From contig NZ_FPIY01000001.1 in assembly GCF_900119145.1 (NCBI RefSeq), forward strand, positions 1,240,001 to 1,304,000: a stretch of 64,000 bases of DNA, written 5' to 3'. Positions 8,630 to 16,707 of the stretch are shown here, one piece after another. Both the position numbers and the translations under genes were made by a program. This DNA is from Cellulophaga fucicola (GTDB taxonomy: Bacteria; Bacteroidota; Bacteroidia; Flavobacteriales; Flavobacteriaceae). Numbering within the stretch: the stretch's first letter is position 1; each line of letters starts with the position of its first letter. The notes under the pieces were generated by a model that had not been told where the DNA came from, ran no database searches, and worked only from the letters and a program-made list of their open reading frames with translations.

Positions 8630-8649
8630 GCCTTTTAAAAAGGATAAAT

Positions 8650-9321
8650 TTACAAACTATCTTCTAACTTATTTTCTAATTGCTTATTAAAATCGGCTTC
8701 AAACTTTTCTTTAAAGTTGACTTCTAATTCCAAATTACCTTCTAAATTTTTCTTTACATTTAATTTATTAGTTGTAGATGATATTGTTAATACATTAACA
8801 ACTTCTAATGCCTCTTTACCATCTTTATAACCCCCAATATTCTTTAAACTCTGCATTAAGCTTGAAAAGAACTGTTGCATTTGAAATTTTTCAATTTTAG
8901 AATCTTTTACTTCCTCTAAAGCTGTATTTACTAGTGTAACACCAAATGTGCTTTTTAAATACTCTTCAATCTTTCTTTGTTTTCTTTTTAATTCTAATGG
9001 TGTTGGCACCAATTCATCCTTTACCTCAAAATAAGTATCATCAGTTAAAATATCGACAAAACGTGTAAAATTTATAATACGAATACAGTCTATTTGCGTG
9101 ATTTGCAAATAGCTAATTTCTTCTCCAGAAATAATTACTAGAATATTATTCTCTGTATTTATTTTAATTGGAGTACCTTCTAAATAAATACCAGAACTTA
9201 AATGTAAAGAAACTACAGCTTTGTTTTTTTGATTCTCTACTGCATTATGTTCTATAATTTTATCTAAAATAACTCTTGGAGTTTCTACCAATAAAGACGG
9301 AAAAAGTTTTTGTATATCCAT
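8650..9321 (-). CDS. Conserved hypothetical protein (possible Sm-like N-terminal barrel)
   Basis: A 223-residue cytoplasmic protein that I do not recognise. The first ~95 residues contain alternating hydrophobic strands (VVSLHLSSGIYLEG, ILVIISGEEISYLQI, IDCIRIINF) in a pattern like a small Sm/LSm-type beta-barrel. The second half is helical and charged (LELKRKQRKIEEYLKSTFG, MQQFFSSLMQSLKNI), ending in a strand-rich acidic/basic tail (NLEGNLELEVNFKEKFEAD). There is no signal peptide or membrane segment. It stands alone, convergent with lysA and divergent from the thioredoxin gene. The barrel idea is inference only. Confidence 0.7.
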   Translation of the reverse strand: MDIQKLFPSLLVETPRVILDKIIEHNAVENQKNKAVVSLHLSSGIYLEGTPIKINTENNILVIISGEEISYLQITQIDCIRIINFTRFVDILTDDTYFEVKDELVPTPLELKRKQRKIEEYLKSTFGVTLVNTALEEVKDSKIEKFQMQQFFSSLMQSLKNIGGYKDGKEALEVVNVLTISSTTNKLNVKKNLEGNLELEVNFKEKFEADFNKQLENKLEDSL

Positions 9322-9327
9322 TATATA

Positions 9328-9362
9328 TTAACTTATATTAAACTTGTATTAAACTTGTATTA
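9328..9362. repeat. 11-bp tandem repeat upstream of the unknown gene
   Basis: TTAAACTTGTA occurs twice in a row (9338-9359), followed by TTA and preceded by an imperfect third unit (TTAACTTATA). It sits just before the start of the leftward hypothetical gene and could be replication slippage or a regulator site. Confidence 0.6.
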
Positions 9363-9391
9363 CAATGCAAAATTAAGCTGATTACACACCA

Positions 9392-9442
9392 TAAAACACC
9401 CCAATTTCTGCTAAAATAACTCCCTGTAAACAGGGTGTTTTA
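9392..9442. promoter_or_regulatory. Two competing hairpins between divergent genes
   Basis: TAAAACACCC (9392-9401) pairs perfectly with GGGTGTTTTA (9433-9442). A smaller hairpin CCCTG/CAGGG (9422-9435, loop TAAA) uses the same GGG, so the two cannot form together. This is the geometry of an attenuator or a protein-binding dyad, between the unknown gene and the thioredoxin gene. Confidence 0.35.
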
Positions 9443-9475
9443 TATTTTAATAAAATAAATACCCTAATTTTTCGT

Positions 9476-9483
9476 TAGCTTTG
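9476..9483 (+). promoter_or_regulatory. -7 box (TAGCTTTG) of the thioredoxin gene
   Basis: Matches TAnnTTTG, 34 nt upstream of the ATG at 9518. Confidence 0.45.
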
Positions 9484-9517
9484 TTAAGGTTGATGGACTA
9501 AAAACAAAATATCTACT

Positions 9518-10051
9518 ATGAAATTAAAATCTTTAAACACCATAAAAATTTGTGCTATACTTTTTTTAGCATTCACTTCTTTTACAACTAGTGCCCAAGA
9601 GGTAGAGTGGTTAAGCTGGGAAGAAGCTGTTGAATTAGCAAAAACAGATAAAGCACCTAAAAAAATGTTTATAGATGTTTATACCGACTGGTGTGGCTGG
9701 TGTAAAAAAATGGATGCAGATACTTTTCAAAATCCTGAGGTAGCTACATATATGGCCAAGAACTATTATATGGTAAAGCTAGATGGAGAACGAAAAGAAC
9801 CTTTAGAATACAAAGGACAGACTTATAAATTTGTTGCTTCTGGTAGAAGTGGTTACCACGAATTTGCTGCGGCATTAATGCAAGGTAAAATGAGTTACCC
9901 AACAACTATTTTCTTAGATGAAAAACAACAAATGCTTTCTCCTGTTCCTGGATACCAAAAACCAACGCCATTTTTAAAAATAGCGAAGTATTTTGGAGAA
10001 GATATTCATAAAACTAAAAAATGGGCAGAATACGATACTAAAGCCGAATAA
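9518..10051 (+). CDS. Secreted thioredoxin-fold protein
   Basis: A 177-residue protein with an N-terminal signal peptide (hydrophobic ICAILFLAFTSFTTSAQ, cleavage after SAQ likely). A thioredoxin domain follows, with active-site C59-G-W-C62 inside FIDVYTDWCGWCKKMD. The cis-proline loop is SYPTTIFLDEKQQ. CGWC with a following KKMD is typical of the DUF255/thioredoxin_7 group in Bacteroidota. It probably acts as a periplasmic thiol reductase or isomerase, but the partner is unknown. It is a single-gene unit with its own -7 box and a strong terminator. Confidence 0.88.
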   Translation: MKLKSLNTIKICAILFLAFTSFTTSAQEVEWLSWEEAVELAKTDKAPKKMFIDVYTDWCGWCKKMDADTFQNPEVATYMAKNYYMVKLDGERKEPLEYKGQTYKFVASGRSGYHEFAAALMQGKMSYPTTIFLDEKQQMLSPVPGYQKPTPFLKIAKYFGEDIHKTKKWAEYDTKAE

Positions 10052-10070
10052 AACCTATTTTACAAAATAA

Positions 10071-10106
10071 AAAAAGCGCTCTAAATTAATTTAGAGCGCT
10101 TTTTTT
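10071..10106. terminator. Bidirectional terminator
   Basis: Perfect palindromic stem AGCGCTCTAAATT/AATTTAGAGCGCT flanked by A-run and T-run, shared by the thioredoxin gene and the convergent DUF3124 gene. Confidence 0.92.
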
Positions 10107-10120
10107 AAACTATAATTTTA

Positions 10121-10630
10121 CTATTCAATTGTTTTACCTTGACTAACAAAAGATAACCCTTGCTGACCTTTGGTAGAAATAAAAACACCTTCAAAAATTG
10201 GCTCGCTAGTTTCTTTATTTATTTTCCAGTCAAAAATAAAATTACCTCCGGTACCACCTTCTCTATTGTCCTCTTCTATAACAATTGCAATACTTTCCAT
10301 TGGAGCTACAAATATTTTATCTTTTGTATAATTACGAATAGATTTACCCGCTGTATCAAAATATTCTGCGTGTAAAATATATAACGTATCTGTGCTACTT
10401 GTGTTACGCATACTTATTGTTGCCGTTAAATTGTGCGTAGTATGTTCAGTCTGACTATACACTTGAGAGTAAACAGACAAATATGTTTTACCTGCTTTTG
10501 AGGAGTCAGATATTTTATAATTTACACTTCTTTTACTCCAGTTAATTTCACTGTTAACATCTACATCTTTTGGCTCTATACAAGAACTAAAAGTAATAGT
10601 CAAAATCAGTAATAAAATAAGGCTTTTCAT
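10121..10630 (-). CDS. DUF3124 lipoprotein
   Basis: A 169-residue protein with a lipoprotein signal (SLILLLILTITFSSC, cysteine at 16). The body matches the DUF3124 pattern: TYLSVYSQVYS, LTATISMRNTS, YFDTAGKSI, and VIEEDNREGGTGGNFIFDW. These suggest a beta-sandwich attached to a membrane facing the periplasm. The function is unknown for the family. It follows the acr3 gene on the same strand by 53 bp with no visible terminator between, so it may be read from the arsenic operon. No arsenic link is known. Confidence 0.8.
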   Translation of the reverse strand: MKSLILLLILTITFSSCIEPKDVDVNSEINWSKRSVNYKISDSSKAGKTYLSVYSQVYSQTEHTTHNLTATISMRNTSSTDTLYILHAEYFDTAGKSIRNYTKDKIFVAPMESIAIVIEEDNREGGTGGNFIFDWKINKETSEPIFEGVFISTKGQQGLSFVSQGKTIE

Positions 10631-10683
10631 CTATCTCTATTTTAAAGACTAAGTTACGTAAAATTAAATTCTATAAACACTTT

Positions 10684-11724
10684 TTATGCTTTAGTAAAGT
10701 ACTTTTTTCTTAACCAAAAAGATACTTTAACCAAAAGTATTAACGCTGGAACCTCTACTAATGGTCCTATGACACCTGTAAAAGCTTGACCAGAATTTAA
10801 TCCAAAAACTGCAATTGCAACTGCAATTGCCAATTCAAAATTATTACCTGCTGCCGTAAAAGCCACTGCCGTTGTTTTATCATAACTAGCGCCCGATGCT
10901 TTTGTTACAAAAAAGCCAATAATAAACATTAATGTAAAGTAGATTAATAATGGTACTGCTATAATTAAAACATCCATAGGTATTTCTACTATTAACTCTC
11001 CTTTTAAAGAGAACATTAAAACAATAGTGAATAGCAACGCAATTAAGGTTAATGGTGAAATACTTGGTATAAACTTAGTGTTGTACCACTCCTCACCTTT
11101 TAATTTCACAAGTATTAATCTACTTAAAATACCTAATAAAAAAGGCAAACCTAAATAGATTGCGACACTTTCTGCTATAGCACCTACAGAGATGTCTACA
11201 ATAGCACCTTCAAACCCAAAATAAGGAGGTAACACAGTAATAAACAACCACGCATAAAAACTATATGCAAATACCTGAAAAATACTATTTAAAGCTACTA
11301 AACCAGCTCCATACTCACTGCTACCTTCTGCCAAGTCGTTCCAAACTAAAACCATTGCTATACAACGTGCCAAACCAATTAATATAAGACCAACCATATA
11401 TTCTGGGTAATCTCTTAAAAAAGTAATAGCCAAAACAAACATTAATACGGGTCCTATTATCCAATTTAGAATAAGAGATATTGATAAAATCTTTGTGTTT
11501 TTAAATACCTTAGGTAGTAATGCATAATTAACTTTTGCTAACGGAGGATACATCATCACTATTAAACCAATAGCAATAGGTATATTAGTTGTACCTACAC
11601 TAAAAGAATCTATAATTTCTGGAAAAGTAGGCACAAAATACCCTATACCAACACCTAAAACCATTGCAATAAAAATCCACAAGGTTAGGTAACTATCTAA
11701 AAAACTTAATTTTTTACTAGCCAT
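10684..11724 (-). CDS. acr3: Arsenite efflux transporter Acr3
   Basis: An inner-membrane carrier of the BASS superfamily that exports arsenite using the proton gradient. It has 346 residues and about ten transmembrane segments. The conserved cysteine that binds As(III) is in [18 protein letters not shown]. Also visible are the repeat-half motif [20 protein letters not shown] and [13 protein letters not shown]. It is the last ars gene of the leftward operon and overlaps the arsC-like gene by one base (TAATG). Confidence 0.95.
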   Translation of the reverse strand: MASKKLSFLDSYLTLWIFIAMVLGVGIGYFVPTFPEIIDSFSVGTTNIPIAIGLIVMMYPPLAKVNYALLPKVFKNTKILSISLILNWIIGPVLMFVLAITFLRDYPEYMVGLILIGLARCIAMVLVWNDLAEGSSEYGAGLVALNSIFQVFAYSFYAWLFITVLPPYFGFEGAIVDISVGAIAESVAIYLGLPFLLGILSRLILVKLKGEEWYNTKFIPSISPLTLIALLFTIVLMFSLKGELIVEIPMDVLIIAVPLLIYFTLMFIIGFFVTKASGASYDKTTAVAFTAAGNNFELAIAVAIAVFGLNSGQAFTGVIGPLVEVPALILLVKVSFWLRKKYFTKA

Positions 11725-12338
11725 TATTTCTTAATATTTGAAAATAAATAAAACATTTCTGAAGCTATTTGTAAACTTCTCTCTTGGTATTTTTCTGCTT
11801 GTTGTGGTGTACCATCAAAAGCTTTTGGATCTTCAAAAGTTATAGGAACACGCTTTTCTGCCCCTGCAATAAAAGGACAACCGCCATCTGCCTGTGAACA
11901 CGTCATTATTGCTGCAAACTGTGATTCTGGATTAAAAGCATCGTCATATTTTTTAGAAAAACCAATAATTGGTTGTGCATTTGCTGCATACTTAATACTG
12001 TAAACCGGATTGGTAGTATCTGCTAACTTTTCAATTTTAAAGCCTGTATTACTTAACGTTTTAGCAACCATAGGAAAAAGTGCTGTAGCTTCTGTACCTC
12101 CAGAATAACATACCACATTTTTAATGTTAAAATATGCTGCCATTGTTTGTGCCCATACCTGAGACAAATGACTTCTTCTAGAGTTGTGCGTACAAATAAA
12201 ATTTAAACGTACTTCTTCGTCTTTTTCTACTTTAGCTTGCACAAAGCCTATCAATGGTTTTAATATAGCTTTTCGCTCATCACTAACAGCTACTTCTTTT
12301 AAATTACCAATAAAGGAATTAATTTCTTCAAACATCAT
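11724..12338 (-). CDS. arsC: Arsenate reductase, low-molecular-weight phosphatase type
   Basis: It reduces arsenate to arsenite, the substrate of Acr3. The 204-residue protein has the LMW-PTP catalytic loop C49-THNSR-R55 inside [16 protein letters not shown], and a later conserved [15 protein letters not shown] with two more cysteines that can take part in the disulfide relay. It has an N-terminal helical extension (~43 residues) compared with S. aureus ArsC. Met1 and Met2 are both possible starts. In the operon it follows DUF6428 with a 23-bp gap and is translationally coupled to acr3. Confidence 0.9.
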   Translation of the reverse strand: MMFEEINSFIGNLKEVAVSDERKAILKPLIGFVQAKVEKDEEVRLNFICTHNSRRSHLSQVWAQTMAAYFNIKNVVCYSGGTEATALFPMVAKTLSNTGFKIEKLADTTNPVYSIKYAANAQPIIGFSKKYDDAFNPESQFAAIMTCSQADGGCPFIAGAEKRVPITFEDPKAFDGTPQQAEKYQERSLQIASEMFYLFSNIKK

Positions 12339-12361
12339 TATAAGTATTTAATTATTTAAGT

Positions 12362-12832
12362 CTAGCAACAACCAGAATTTGGTTCACAACTATTACCAGA
12401 TGCTTGTATGCTAGCTAATTTTACTTTTTCTTTCTTATCTGGAATACCACATTTATCTTTAGCCAAACAATCTGTTAATTTTGAAGTTAGTAAAAAGTTA
12501 GTTCCATCAAAATCTAATCCGTATCTACCAATAGTATCTCCCTGGTACTCTACTTCTACCTCTAAATCTTCAATTCCTAAAACTTTTTCAGATAATTCTA
12601 TAATGTTCACTAGTTTCTCTGGGTGCAATCTATGATCGTAATCTTGCTCATTCCATAACTGAAAACTTACAGCTTCTTCATTCCTAACCGTACCACCACA
12701 GTCTATAAAGTTTTTTGTAACCTTACCCACTTCTGTGACGTGAAAATGACTCGGTACTAAATCACCATTAGGTAATTGAAATGCAATTTTATCTAAACTT
12801 TTTAAATTTGCTTTAACTTCTGATAATTTCAT
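12362..12832 (-). CDS. DUF6428 protein of the arsenic operon
   Basis: A 156-residue cytoplasmic protein of the DUF6428 family, which in Bacteroidota is usually placed between arsR and arsC. It contains SHFHVTEVGKVTKNFIDCGG, LWNEQDYDHRLHP and TDCLAKDKCGIPD. It ends in a cysteine cluster, CEPNSGCC. The several cysteines (C45, C122, C128, C151, C155, C156 approximately) suggest thiol binding of As(III), as a chaperone or buffer. That role is inference: no enzyme motif is visible. It lies 22 bp after arsR. Confidence 0.85.
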   Translation of the reverse strand: MKLSEVKANLKSLDKIAFQLPNGDLVPSHFHVTEVGKVTKNFIDCGGTVRNEEAVSFQLWNEQDYDHRLHPEKLVNIIELSEKVLGIEDLEVEVEYQGDTIGRYGLDFDGTNFLLTSKLTDCLAKDKCGIPDKKEKVKLASIQASGNSCEPNSGCC

Positions 12833-12854
12833 ATTATTCTATTTTAAATTATAC

Positions 12855-13187
12855 TTAACAACAACCGTTGTCTATTTCTAAATCTTGATCTAAAAACTGA
12901 TTCATTACAGTTTTCATTTTTGTCCAATTTTCTGGGTGTATACAGTAACAAACACTGGTACCTTCTACACTACCTTTTATCAACCCTAATAATTTTAATT
13001 CTTTTAAATGCTGAGAAATGGTTGGTTGTGCCAAACCAATAACACCAACTAAGTCGCCACAGATACACATATTAATTTTAAACAAATGCTGAAGTATTGC
13101 CACACGTGCAGGATGACTAAAGGCTTTAGCATAAATTGCTATTTGATTTTGTTCTTCTGTAAATATTTCTGTCTTGGCTAAACCCAT
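12855..13187 (-). CDS. arsR: ArsR-family As(III)-responsive repressor
   Basis: A 110-residue winged-helix repressor at the head of the leftward ars operon. The helix-turn-helix is VIGLAQPTISQHLKELKLLGL. The metal site is C41-I-C43 in MCICGDL, equivalent to the ELCVCDL box at the start of the DNA-binding region in classic ArsR. Extra cysteines occur at SVCYC and the C-terminal NGCC. Arsenite binding should release DNA and switch on DUF6428, arsC and acr3. A candidate operator lies directly upstream (13203-13231). Confidence 0.94.
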   Translation of the reverse strand: MGLAKTEIFTEEQNQIAIYAKAFSHPARVAILQHLFKINMCICGDLVGVIGLAQPTISQHLKELKLLGLIKGSVEGTSVCYCIHPENWTKMKTVMNQFLDQDLEIDNGCC

Positions 13188-13202
13188 TTCTTTATTTGTT
13201 TA

Positions 13203-13231
13203 TTGCAATATTACGATTAATAAGAATGCAA
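13203..13231 (-). promoter_or_regulatory. Candidate ArsR operator/promoter
   Basis: Inverted repeat TTGCAAT (13203-13209) and AATGCAA (13225-13231), matching except for one position in the dyad, surrounds an AT-rich centre. On the coding strand it also contains TAATATTG, one mismatch from the -7 consensus. It starts 16 bp upstream of arsR. Confidence 0.35.
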
Positions 13232-13248
13232 ATGAAAAATAAACACAA

Positions 13249-13287
13249 AAAAATGCGACATAACTTTTAAAGCTATGCCGCATTTTT
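13249..13287 (-). terminator. guaB terminator
   Basis: Hairpin AAATGCGRCATA-type stem (13250-13262 against 13273-13286, one G/A mismatch), T-rich on the minus strand, just after guaB. Confidence 0.7.
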
Positions 13288-13305
13288 ATAATTTATCTTC
13301 TAAAA

Positions 13306-14778
13306 CTATCTGCTATAATTAGGAGACTCTTTAGTAATAGTAACATCATGAGGGTGACTCTCATTAATACCACTTGCAGTAATTTTCACAAATTTACCTG
13401 TCTCTTTTAAAGTCTCTATATCTTTAGCACCACAGTAACCCATACCAGCACGTAAACCACCTACAAATTGATGAATACTCTCGTATAACTCACCTTTGTA
13501 AGGTACGCGACCTACAATACCTTCTGGTACTAATTTTTTAATATCATCTTCTACATCTTGAAAGTAACGATCTTTACTACCTTGTTTCATAGCTTCTACA
13601 GAACCCATACCACGATAAGACTTAAACTTTCTTCCTTCGTAAATAATAGTTTCTCCTGGAGATTCTTTTGTACCTGCCAATAAAGAACCTAACATAACAG
13701 TATCTGCACCAGCAGCAATTGCTTTTGGAATATCTCCTGTATATCTAATTCCGCCATCTGCAATTACAGGAACACCACTACCTTTTATAGCAGCAGCAAC
13801 CTCTAAAACAGCAGAAAACTGAGGAAAACCAACACCCGCAACAACTCTTGTTGTACAAATAGACCCTGGTCCAATACCAACTTTAACCGCATCTGCACCA
13901 GCTTCTACTAAATATTTAGCAGCTTCTGCAGTTGCAATATTACCTACTATAACATCTAAATATGGGAATTTCTTTTTTACCTCTTTTAATACAGTAACCA
14001 CACCTTTGGTATGTCCATGAGCTGTATCTATAACAACAGCATCTACACCTGCATTTACTAAAGCTTCTGCACGTTCTACAGCATCTGCAGTAACTCCTAA
14101 AGCAGCAGCTACTCTTAATCTACCATAAGTATCTTTATTTGCAATTGGCTTTAATGTAAGTTTTGTAATATCTCTAAACGTAATTAAACCAACCAACTTA
14201 TAATTCTTATCTACAACTGGTAATTTTTCAATTTTGTTAACTTGTAAAATATCTTCTGCTTGCGCCAAAGAAGTGCCTTCACTAACAGTAACCAAGTTTT
14301 CGGTAGTCATTACCTCTGCAATTGGTCTATCGTTATTTTTTTCAAAACGAAGATCTCTGTTGGTTACAATACCAATTAGTTTACCATCGCCATCTACTAT
14401 AGGAATACCACCAATACTATACTCTTTCATATTAGCTTTTGCATCGCCAACAACAGAGTTTAACGGTAAAGTTACCGGATCTATAATCATACCACTTTCT
14501 GCACGCTTTACTTTACGTACTTTAGCAGCTTGTTCTGCTATAGTCATATTCTTATGTAACACACCAATACCGCCTTCTTGCGCCATAGCAATAGCCATAC
14601 GAGATTCTGTAACGGTATCCATTGCCGCAGAGACAATTGGTACATTTATAGTTATGTTTCTTGTGAATTTTGCTTTTATACTTACTTCTCTAGGAAGTAC
14701 TTCTGAAAAAGCGGGAACTAAGAGTACGTCGTCGTAAGTTAGACCTTCTCCTACAATTTTATTTAGGTGAGCTTGCAT
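13306..14778 (-). CDS. guaB: IMP dehydrogenase
   Basis: It oxidises IMP to XMP with NAD+, the committed step to GMP. At 490 residues it is full length. A TIM barrel is interrupted by two CBS domains (~residues 95-200: [28 protein letters not shown]). The catalytic cysteine near residue 307 is in GPGSICTTR, the IMP phosphate site in [13 protein letters not shown], and the flap in [11 protein letters not shown]. The C-terminus is ESPNY. It forms a pathway with guaA, whose 3' end is at the other edge of the window but not in the same operon. A -7 box lies at 14802-14809. Confidence 0.98.
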   Translation of the reverse strand: MQAHLNKIVGEGLTYDDVLLVPAFSEVLPREVSIKAKFTRNITINVPIVSAAMDTVTESRMAIAMAQEGGIGVLHKNMTIAEQAAKVRKVKRAESGMIIDPVTLPLNSVVGDAKANMKEYSIGGIPIVDGDGKLIGIVTNRDLRFEKNNDRPIAEVMTTENLVTVSEGTSLAQAEDILQVNKIEKLPVVDKNYKLVGLITFRDITKLTLKPIANKDTYGRLRVAAALGVTADAVERAEALVNAGVDAVVIDTAHGHTKGVVTVLKEVKKKFPYLDVIVGNIATAEAAKYLVEAGADAVKVGIGPGSICTTRVVAGVGFPQFSAVLEVAAAIKGSGVPVIADGGIRYTGDIPKAIAAGADTVMLGSLLAGTKESPGETIIYEGRKFKSYRGMGSVEAMKQGSKDRYFQDVEDDIKKLVPEGIVGRVPYKGELYESIHQFVGGLRAGMGYCGAKDIETLKETGKFVKITASGINESHPHDVTITKESPNYSR

Positions 14779-14801
14779 AGCAATTAGAGATTAATTGCGT
14801 G

Positions 14802-14809
14802 CAAATATA
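14802..14809 (-). promoter_or_regulatory. -7 box (TATATTTG) of guaB
   Basis: Perfect TAnnTTTG match 23 nt before the guaB start. The -33 region has no clear TTG. Confidence 0.45.
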
Positions 14810-14837
14810 CAATTTATAAATCTAAACAGCCATATTT

Positions 14838-15542
14838 TTACCAATAAGAGTTTTCACAATGTTTTCTTAACGTTTCGGTAGCATAGGTATACCTATCTTT
14901 AGGACTAGTTAAATCTCCTTTAAATCTAATTTTTTTAGGTACAACCAAACCATAAAAAAATTTCCCTTTAGCTATACGTTCTAATCTTTTTAAAGTTTTA
15001 GCATCCATTTCTTTATATATAGCTACAATCCAAACATATTGTTCTTTATATAAAAGGTTATTATCCCAAATTTTACTCTCTTCTTTGCTTAATATTTTAT
15101 CTTGAAGATATAATTTCTTTAAACTTTTAAAGGCCGAATTAAATACTTTTTCACTACCGTTTTTAGATGATAAAACAACATCTTTTTTCACTACTATATT
15201 GTAAGGAAAACGAGAGGTTAAACTTAATTTTGAAGATATAAAATGTGCCATTCTTGGCCATACAACCTTATGTCCTTTTTCTTCTATTGACAATGCAAAC
15301 CATTTGTAAAAATCTCTTCTTTCTGCTATAGTTTGATATTCTAAAAATAGATTATTAGTTAGATTGAAACTATTTGCCTGTTGCCAAACAATAGTATTCC
15401 TTAATCTATCCTTAGTTAACCAATCTTGTGAAGTAAGTATTGTATCTCCTGTTTCTTGTCGATATTCTTTTAGGTTCTTCCACTCGGCAGCAGAGCCATC
15501 AATAAAAATTAAAAAAAGAATAAGATTTAAGAAGTAACGCAT
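14838..15542 (-). CDS. Secreted protein of unknown function
   Basis: A 234-residue protein that I cannot assign. An N-terminal signal peptide is likely (YFLNLILFLIFIDGSAAEW, cleavage near SAA). The mature part is helical and basic, with many aromatic residues: LFLEYQTIAERRDFYKWFALS, KVVWPRMAHFISSKL, YVWIVAIYKEMDAKTLKRL. It ends TLRKHCENSYW with a single cysteine. It lies 34 bp downstream of the four-helix membrane protein and is probably cotranscribed with it and the FMN protein, so it may belong to the same envelope redox unit. Confidence 0.75.
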   Translation of the reverse strand: MRYFLNLILFLIFIDGSAAEWKNLKEYRQETGDTILTSQDWLTKDRLRNTIVWQQANSFNLTNNLFLEYQTIAERRDFYKWFALSIEEKGHKVVWPRMAHFISSKLSLTSRFPYNIVVKKDVVLSSKNGSEKVFNSAFKSLKKLYLQDKILSKEESKIWDNNLLYKEQYVWIVAIYKEMDAKTLKRLERIAKGKFFYGLVVPKKIRFKGDLTSPKDRYTYATETLRKHCENSYW

Positions 15543-15576
15543 AGTTGTATAAATCTACTAAACTATACGGTAAAAA

Positions 15577-16074
15577 CTATGTTGTGGCTTGCTTTTTAAA
15601 AAGTTGTAATAAAACAACCAATACAGACATAGTAAAAGTAAGCGTCATTAACATACCAGAAACCATAACAACATACTTCATCCATAGCATACCAGACCAT
15701 AGCATATAAATACCTCCAAAGGTTAGTATTACAGATAAAAAAGGTTCTACTGTTAAAAATAACTTTAATTTTTTAGGAAGCTTTGTTATCCATACTAAAG
15801 CACCTAATAAGAAAAAAATAAAAGACATAGATAATATATGCGTATGTACAGTAGTAAGCATTTCTCTTTTGCTTTTCTTAAACTTCATTACTTCTGCATC
15901 TTCATCTTGCTCGTTACCTAAGTAACTTTCTTCTATACCTCCTGGATTAGATTCTGTAGTTTCATTAACAAATAGAAGTCCACTATAAAAACCAATAGAT
16001 AAGATAACCACAAAGGCTCCTATAAATAGTTTTATTTCTGATGGAAAAGTGTTAAGTAGTCCGTTGTAGATCAT
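15577..16074 (-). CDS. Four-helix membrane protein next to FMN-binding protein
   Basis: A 165-residue integral membrane protein with four predicted helices (KLFIGAFVVILSIGFYSGLLF, ILSMSFIFFLLGALVW, VILTFGGIYMLWSG, TMSVLVVLLQLF). Between helices 1 and 2 is an acidic loop (LGNEQDEDAEVM). H77 and H79 (TTVHTHILSMS) start helix 2 and could ligate haem or metal. No known domain is certain. Its start overlaps the stop of the FMN-binding gene by one base, so the two are translationally coupled. A role as membrane electron donor or acceptor for that protein is inference. Confidence 0.75.
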   Translation of the reverse strand: MIYNGLLNTFPSEIKLFIGAFVVILSIGFYSGLLFVNETTESNPGGIEESYLGNEQDEDAEVMKFKKSKREMLTTVHTHILSMSFIFFLLGALVWITKLPKKLKLFLTVEPFLSVILTFGGIYMLWSGMLWMKYVVMVSGMLMTLTFTMSVLVVLLQLFKKQATT

Positions 16075-16610
16075 TATAAAACTTTACGCTCTTGAAGCAT
16101 ACCAATGGTTTGCAAAAGATTATCCATTGCATTAGTCATAGACCTAACTGAAATTGTAGCACCAGAAATAGCATCTATATTTGTATTTAAACTAACACGG
16201 TCTTTACCTGTTTTACCTAGAAATTGTTTTAACCATCTAGAACTTCCTATTTCACCACCATATTCTTCTCTATAAATTAAAACTTTAGAACTTACAACTT
16301 CTAAGTTTTCATTAAAAAGAACTAAATAATCAAATTTAGCTGTCTTACTAGATGCCTGGTCTACAAAAACGTAGCCAACTAATTTATTATCTTTTAATAG
16401 GCTGTAAAAATTATCTTCAGTAATTTTTACAGGTAAATCTTTATTTAGTTCACCAGAGACAGATACAGATTTTAGCGTAGCATCTTCTACTCCAAAAACT
16501 TTTACAATCTCTTTTTTTACTTTTTTATGAATAGCTCCAGATAATCCAAAACCAAACAAAGTAAAAGAAAAAATCAAAATAGCTACCGTATATAATCTAC
16601 TTAACTTCAT
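16074..16610 (-). CDS. Covalent-FMN-binding domain protein
   Basis: A 178-residue protein with an N-terminal membrane anchor (LYTVAILIFSFTLFGFGLSG) and an extracytoplasmic FMN-binding domain. The flavinylation motif D146-AISGA-T152 is intact; in this family the enzyme ApbE attaches FMN to the threonine through a phosphoester. Also typical are YLVLFNENLEVVSSKVL and YREEYGGEIGSSRWLKQF. It should carry electrons outside the cytoplasm, as RnfG/NqrC-type domains do, but no Rnf or Nqr genes are near. ApbE is not in the window. Coupled (TAATG) to the four-helix protein. Its -7 box is only 4 nt from the start, so the mRNA may be leaderless. Confidence 0.92.
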   Translation of the reverse strand: MKLSRLYTVAILIFSFTLFGFGLSGAIHKKVKKEIVKVFGVEDATLKSVSVSGELNKDLPVKITEDNFYSLLKDNKLVGYVFVDQASSKTAKFDYLVLFNENLEVVSSKVLIYREEYGGEIGSSRWLKQFLGKTGKDRVSLNTNIDAISGATISVRSMTNAMDNLLQTIGMLQERKVL

Positions 16611-16614
16611 AAAG

Positions 16615-16622
16615 CAAATATA
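16615..16622 (-). promoter_or_regulatory. -7 box (TATATTTG) abutting the FMN gene start
   Basis: Perfect TAnnTTTG match with only 4 nt between it and the ATG. With the usual start site several nt downstream of the box, the transcript would begin at or inside the start codon. Confidence 0.45.
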
Positions 16623-16652
16623 CTAATTTAGAATCATTTTTAATAAAAAAAT

Positions 16653-16683
16653 AAGGCTATCCCAAAAAATATAGGATAGCCTT
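16653..16683 (-). terminator. Porin gene terminator
   Basis: Stem AAGGCTATCC/GGATAGCCTT with an 11-nt loop, T-rich on the minus strand, 25 bp after the porin stop. Confidence 0.8.
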
Positions 16684-16707
16684 TAGTTATATAATCATTA
16701 CTTACTA

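Noticed and set aside
14234-14737. Long open frame opposite guaB
   Set aside because: It is fully antisense to a well-conserved gene, has low-complexity hydrophobic composition and no known motif; a by-product of guaB codon use.
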